Source: Diphasiastrum complanatum (taxonomy: Eukaryota > Streptophyta > Lycopodiopsida > Lycopodiales > Lycopodiaceae). Taken from it: a DNA stretch of 59,036 nucleotides. Of this stretch, positions 54,563 through 59,036 are shown piece by piece. The DNA lies in NCBI GenBank assembly GCA_029204225.1, contig MU833246.1, positions 1 through 59,036 of the forward strand. Reading direction: 5' to 3'. The first letter of the stretch is position 1. Each line of letters begins with the position of its first letter. The translations under genes were made by a program, and so were the position numbers. Under the pieces are notes generated by a model. It was not told the origin of the DNA. It ran no database searches and was given only the letters and a program-made list of their open reading frames with translations.

Positions 54563-54867
54563 AATATCGATTTTGAGCACATAGATATGGCAACAAACTA
54601 GAAGGAACGAAGTTGTGCACTCGAAAGCGATATCATATAGCTAATATTAGTTTTGAGCTCACAAGAGGAAAACAAAAAGAAAAGATAAGGCGTTCGCGCT
54701 AGAAAGTGATATCAAAAGGTTGATATCGGTTTCAAGGACACATGAGGGGGGCGTGGGGGGAAAAGAGGTGGCCACGCTCCTATGTGATATTGAGGCAATA
54801 TCGGTTTCGAGTGCAAAGGGCACGTATAGGGCTTAAGAAGACAGACTATGCACTCGAAATCGATATC
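54563..54867. repeat. Four tandem hairpin-forming units of ~75 bp
   Basis: Units at about 54563-54634, 54641-54713, 54721-54790 and 54796-54867. Each opens with (G/A)ATATCGGTTTCGAG-like sequence and closes with CTCGAAA.CGATATC-like sequence, which are reverse complements. The last unit has nearly perfect 19-bp arms (ATATCGGTTTCGAGTGCA against TGCACTCGAAATCGATAT). The middles differ in sequence. No coding content. Confidence 0.7.
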
Positions 54868-54937
54868 TGGATTTTTTTTTCCTTAGAAAAAAGGATTAAA
54901 AAATAAATTTGGATGCAAGGTATTTATCCATTTTTTT

Positions 54938-55248
54938 CACACATGCGCGTGGCGGTGTGATTGCCATGTGTCGTCATGCAGACCCGACATGTGTCATATG
55001 TACAGATCATTATTATGTAATAATTGTTTGCACGTGTGGACATGAACATGGGGACATGTGTCTATTACCCATTCGTCCACATGTCCAAATCATAATTACT
55101 TGATGACTCGCACATGTGATTTTGCCACGTGTCACAATATCATTCGCACATGTGTCAAAACAAAATCATGATTTCGACAATGGACACATGGCCAATCAGG
55201 AAGTGCCACATGTCATTCTTTTGCACGTGCAAAAAAAATCTATAAACA
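54938..55248. promoter_or_regulatory. Dense CACATGTG/CACGTG motif cluster with downstream TATA-like box
   Basis: Within about 290 bp at least ten E-box or G-box type motifs occur: near 54964, 54986, 55030, 55053, 55078, 55110, 55125, 55146, 55183, 55205 and 55223, most as (G/C)CACATGTG(T) or (G/C)CACGTGT. They are followed by CTATAAACAGG at about 55241. This resembles a bHLH/bZIP-type promoter or the U3 of an unrecognised LTR. No gene start is confirmed downstream; the Copia-A LTR begins at 55388. Confidence 0.45.
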
Positions 55249-55387
55249 GGCCGCACACAGACACCGACTTTTTTCATAAAAGAACCAAAATTTCATGCCT
55301 CGACCTCAACCATTGCAAGAATGTTGTTATTTCTTTTCACTGTTATCTGAAGTTGCTCGAGGGTTTATACCAAAATCTTGATCAAGT

Positions 55388-56216
55388 TGTGAAAAATGCA
55401 AAAATAAGCTTGGTAGAGGCCAAAAATCTTGTATATAGATAAACACACATGTGTGGAGCCTGTTCCCACGTGTGAAAATAGTGTACTTGTCATGTACCAT
55501 AGTCATGTAGGTTGTACATATGATTTTATTCAAGTTCTAAAAAAGGCCAAAAACTAGTTTTCTAGACATATGACACATGGGAACAATCTATTGATTGCAT
55601 GAGCCACATCCTTTGGTTAGGTGTCATATCACATGTGTAGAGGACAGCTCACATGTGTGGAATAAGCTGAAGTAGGCGAATTTTGACTTCTAGAATATTT
55701 CCAAGTAGATCTCCATATAGAAGGAAAATGGACCAAAAGTGCTCAAAATAGAAGGTTTTGTCCAAGTGTCAGTTTTGCATGATGAATCATCATATGACAA
55801 AGCACCTTCACACATGTGGGATCAAAGGGATGATCAGTACCACGATCTCCCACTTATTGTATATATAGAGCCACATTTGGCCATAATCAATGTGAGACAC
55901 CAATCTTGGTTTTGGAAGCAATTTTGAGTGATTCTCTCCATTTGCCTACATTTGTTTTGATTGTTTTGAGGTTCTACAATGTGTACTTGATTTTCAGGTT
56001 GGAGTCCGTACTCAGACATGGTTTCACACGTGGAAAACCAGAAAGTACACCTACCTACCTTCAATTAATGATTGTTCTTGTTAGGATTTTGTGTCTAGAA
56101 TTGATCTAGATTGATCTTAATCTCAAGTAGATTGATACATCAAGTAATCTGACAACCAATCCCTCTTGAGGATCAGATTAGGATCCACTCTTGGTCCTTT
56201 TTGTACTTTTTGCACA
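55388..56216 (+). repeat. Copia-A 5' LTR, complete
   Basis: 829 bp, TGTGAAAAATGC to TTTTGCACA, followed at once by a primer site, so a 5' LTR in plus orientation. It aligns with 4437-5216 but keeps the ~50-bp TATA-containing segment missing there. It contains seven or so CACATGTG/CACGTGTG-like palindromes. Confidence 0.93.
55858..55869 (+). promoter_or_regulatory. TATA box of the Copia-A LTR
   Basis: TTGTATATATAGAG in the second half of the LTR, the likely start of the element's transcription unit. Confidence 0.55.
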
Positions 56217-56228
56217 TGGTATCAGAGC
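56217..56228 (+). other. Primer-binding site, initiator-Met tRNA type
   Basis: TGGTATCAGAGC directly after the LTR terminal CA. Confidence 0.95.
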
Positions 56229-57655
56229 CTAGTACAAGAGGTTTTGTTGAAATTGATAGGGTTAATCCAAATCAAAGCCAAAATTAGCAATTTTTTGGAA
56301 ACCAATCAAATTTTGTGTAGCGAGTTGGATTTGATAGCTATCCTCAAAATTTTTGGTCCAGATCTTGTTGTGGGTTGTAGGAACCCTTTTCACACGTGTG
56401 ACCATACAGCTCTGGTTTTGGCTAAGAAAATTCAAAAAATTGTACAATTTGACTCACACACCCAATTTGAGAGATTCTTAATGCAAAACCAAGCATTTTC
56501 TATAGAAAATCTAATCCCTTGATTAGTTTTTGGATTAGATCAGTCAAAAAATTAAAATTGAAGCTTGAATTAGGAGCATTAAATGATTTTCTCTGATTTT
56601 TTGAGTGCATGTTGAAGTTGAGAGAGATTTTGCCAAAAATCATAGATTAAGGAGTGATATGCAAGGTGAGAGGTTGAAATCCATTGTACCATCACTCTAG
56701 ATTTGTTCAAGAGTGATAGGGTCAAGTTTAGAAGCATCAATTTGCTAGAAAACATCCTTGGATCTGTCCTCCAAGCGAAACCTTTGAGAGTTTCTAGTGC
56801 ATATAGAGCATCTATGCAAATCTTTTGTAGAATTTGACATAGATTGGCTTCAATTGAGAGTTCTAGAAAAGAGATTGAGATCCAAGTCACATTGTTCAAC
56901 CCTACTCAATTTGTTTGAGTGATTGTAAGGTTTGAAAAGAGTTATTAAGGTGTCTATGACAAATGTGTAGAGAGAGAGATCCAATTTTCTAAGAGTTCCT
57001 TCCTTTGTAGAGGGCAAGATCTAGAAGCTCATCATGTGTTGTTATAGGTGAAGAATTTGTCTTCTCCTAGGTGATCAAATTTTTCTAAGTGGTATTAGCT
57101 CTTTGAAGCACAATATCTTAGTGAGAAAAATCACAACTTTTGATTTATAATTTCATTCCAAATCTTAAGATGCAGAGTAATTGGTGGAATCCAATAGGGG
57201 TGATTGAATCAATTTATTGAGCAAAAATTGACATAGTATGTATGAAACTCAAATTAATTCTATTCAGCTTTCTTTGTGAGAGTGTGAGGGTCAATTTGAG
57301 ATCCCATTGGATGTCTAGAATGAGGAGGAGTCCATATTTGAGTATTCATGCATGGTTGAGATCTTTGTGAATCTCTAGTTGTCTAATTTTTTACGCTTTG
57401 TGAAAAATTGGTCGTATAGTTTGTTGTCAAATCAAATCAAATTCATTCTGAATCTCAAGTGTGAGATTATTTGGGTCAAGAGCGAGTCCAAAAGAAGTGA
57501 TTAAGTTTGATTTTCATGTATTTGAAACAAAACCCATCTTTTGTTCAAGAATCTCAAGTGTTGAGAGAACTAGTCAAGTGAAAAGGAAAATCTAGGTGTC
57601 AAATATTTTTCATATCCATTTCAACTTTCAAAAGAAAGATTCATTGGTATTTGAT
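56229..57655 (+). other. Copia-A untranslated leader, truncated
   Basis: About 1.4 kb without recognised coding on either strand. Internal repeats of short phrases such as TCAATTTGAGA, ATCTCAAGTG and CTAGTCAAGTG occur. It stops where a reversed Copia-D fragment begins, so gag-pol of this copy is missing. Confidence 0.6.
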
Positions 57656-59036
57656 GAGTCCGGCAAAATGTGTTTAGCTGCCTTCCAATGCGTTTCTATA
57701 GGTGCTACCATAAACTGACTTACATGCCAACATCACAACATATATCTGGTCTAGTTGTGGTAAGGTAGATCAAGCTCCCTACAAACTGCCTATACAATGT
57801 AGCATCAAATGACTGTGACTCATCAAGCTTAGAAAGCCTTTTACCTGGTTCAATAGGAGTATTCATTGGTTTGCAATCCTGCAACCTAAACCTGTGCTGC
57901 AACTCTTTGACATACTTCACCTATGTTAAACCCACTTCGTGTCCTTTTTGCCACACCTCTACTCCAAGGCAATAATGCATCAGGCTGAGATCTATCATCT
58001 CGAATTGTTCTATGAGGTCTTTCTTGATCATATCTATTATCTCTTGATTATTTCCCGTAATAATCAAGTCATCAACATAAAGAGCAATCAAAGCAACCAT
58101 ACCATCAAAGCATAAGACATATAGATTTGAATCAGAGTGTGTTCTCACCATCCCCTTTGAACGAAAGTAGGCATCAATCCTGCTATACCACGCACGTGGT
58201 GCCTGTTTAAGACCATAAAGTGCTTTCTTCAAGCGACATACTTTATTTTCATGTCCCTTTGTTACAAATCCTTCAAGTTGATCCATGAACACCTCTTCTT
58301 CTAACTCGCCATTTAGAAAAGCAGATTTCACATCCATCTGATGCAAAGGCCAACCAAAATGTGAGTATTCCACTTACATATCAGCGCAAAGGTCTCCTCA
58401 TAGTCGATGCCTTTACTTTGTTCATATCCTTTGATCACCAATCTTGCCTTGTGCTTTGCTATACTACCATCTGCATGATACTTAGTCCTGTATACCCATT
58501 TGCAACCAATGGGTTTCTTGCCAACTGGTGGTTCTACTAAGTCCCATGTGCTATGCTTAGCAATCTGACTCCATCTCTACTCCCATGGCCTTGACCCAAA
58601 TGTCATCATCCTTTGCTTCACCATAAGTCGAAGGTTCTTTGCTTTGAATAATGCTAGATAGAGAGCATAATTTGCTTCATACCTTTCAGGTTGTGTCTTC
58701 TCTCTTGTTGATCTTCGTAGCTCTCCCTAGATAGATGATCCTGGAAAGCCCATCCATGTCGCAGCTCTCCAACAATCTTTCAAATCACTTAGAGAGCTTC
58801 CCTGTCAGGTGATCGACTTTCTAGTGAGAATGTATCCCTGGTACATCCTTCTCCTTGCGTTTGTCACCTGCAACTTCAATCCTTCTTGCACCAAAAGGTT
58901 TGTCCCTAGCTCTCCAACCCTGTCTCTTGAGTTGAGTAGTAGTATCTTGAAGATGTATCCTCTTTTTCATCACTTGGAAGGTCAATGAATGGATCATCAT
59001 CAGGTGGTATCCTCACTATACCATCTTTCCCACTGG
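57656..59036 (-). pseudogene. Copia-D RT fragment, reversed, running off the window
   Basis: Minus strand, entering from the right edge: acidic linker (IPPDDDPFIDLPSD-like, near 58985-59036), GCKWVYRTKYHADGSIAKHK (about 58510-58450, complete where the copy at 15100 has a deletion), [31 protein letters not shown], catalytic YVDDLIITG (near 58060) and [14 protein letters not shown]. After a stop at 57921 come LQDCKPMNTPIEPGKRL, GSLIYLTTTRPDI and THWKAAKHIL, ending near 57656 before RNase H. Frameshifts lie near 58370 and 58560 and several stops occur. Same family as 12048-15306, in opposite orientation. Confidence 0.9.

Overview
This window looks like nuclear DNA of a land plant. It is a dense graveyard of LTR retrotransposons with at least seven distinguishable families, five primer-binding sites (four initiator-Met tRNA type, one TGGCGCCGTTG type), GA/CT microsatellites, small inverted-repeat elements, and one host-type gene with conventional GT-AG introns. 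The exact lineage cannot be read from the sequence. No rRNA, tRNA gene, CRISPR array, organelle gene or virus-specific gene was recognised. The family letters used below are labels for this window only. Layout, left to right: 1-5216 holds two decayed pieces of a Ty1/Copia family (Copia-A, + strand) around a small hAT-like inverted-repeat element, ending in a 780-bp 3' LTR. 5330-6914 is a patchwork of integrase scraps, an LTR with primer-binding site (Copia-G) and a reversed Copia-C fragment. 6937-12047 is a decayed chromovirus-type Ty3/Gypsy element on the minus strand, cut at its 5' end by a Copia-D LTR (12048-12296) with leader and pol fragment to 15306. 16190-17714 is the 3' end of a Copia-G element with its LTR. 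18085-27357 is a decayed + strand Copia (Copia-B) split by a complete, young, minus-strand Copia (20802-27128). That young element has a 5-bp target duplication, LTRs that differ at 4 aligned sites plus one 104-bp deletion, and a 1317-residue gag-pol frame with all catalytic motifs. 27640-35700 is a Tat/Athila-like Gypsy (Gypsy-T): a minus fragment placed head to head with a nearly full plus copy. 35700-43830 contains a Gypsy integrase/chromodomain tail, a reversed Copia (Copia-F), a plus Copia-C with a 961-bp LTR carrying a CT microsatellite, and another reversed Gypsy-T fragment. 45686-48460 (-) is the only convincing host gene: four exons, 589 codons, with a PDZ-like segment and unknown function. 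48461-53261 is mostly non-transposon-coding DNA with tRNA-like/SINE-like repeats, an inverted-repeat element, microsatellites and an 80-bp tandem repeat. 53262-59036 holds a reversed Copia-C piece, four tandem hairpin units, a dense CACATGTG/CACGTG motif cluster, a Copia-A LTR with primer-binding site and leader, and a reversed Copia-D fragment that runs off the end. How it works together: apart from the host gene and the young Copia, nothing here looks functional. Premature stops are mostly explained by single C-to-T changes at Gln or Arg codons or G-to-A at Trp, as expected of methylated, silenced DNA. Nested and inverted insertions create several long inverted pairs that could feed small-RNA silencing.
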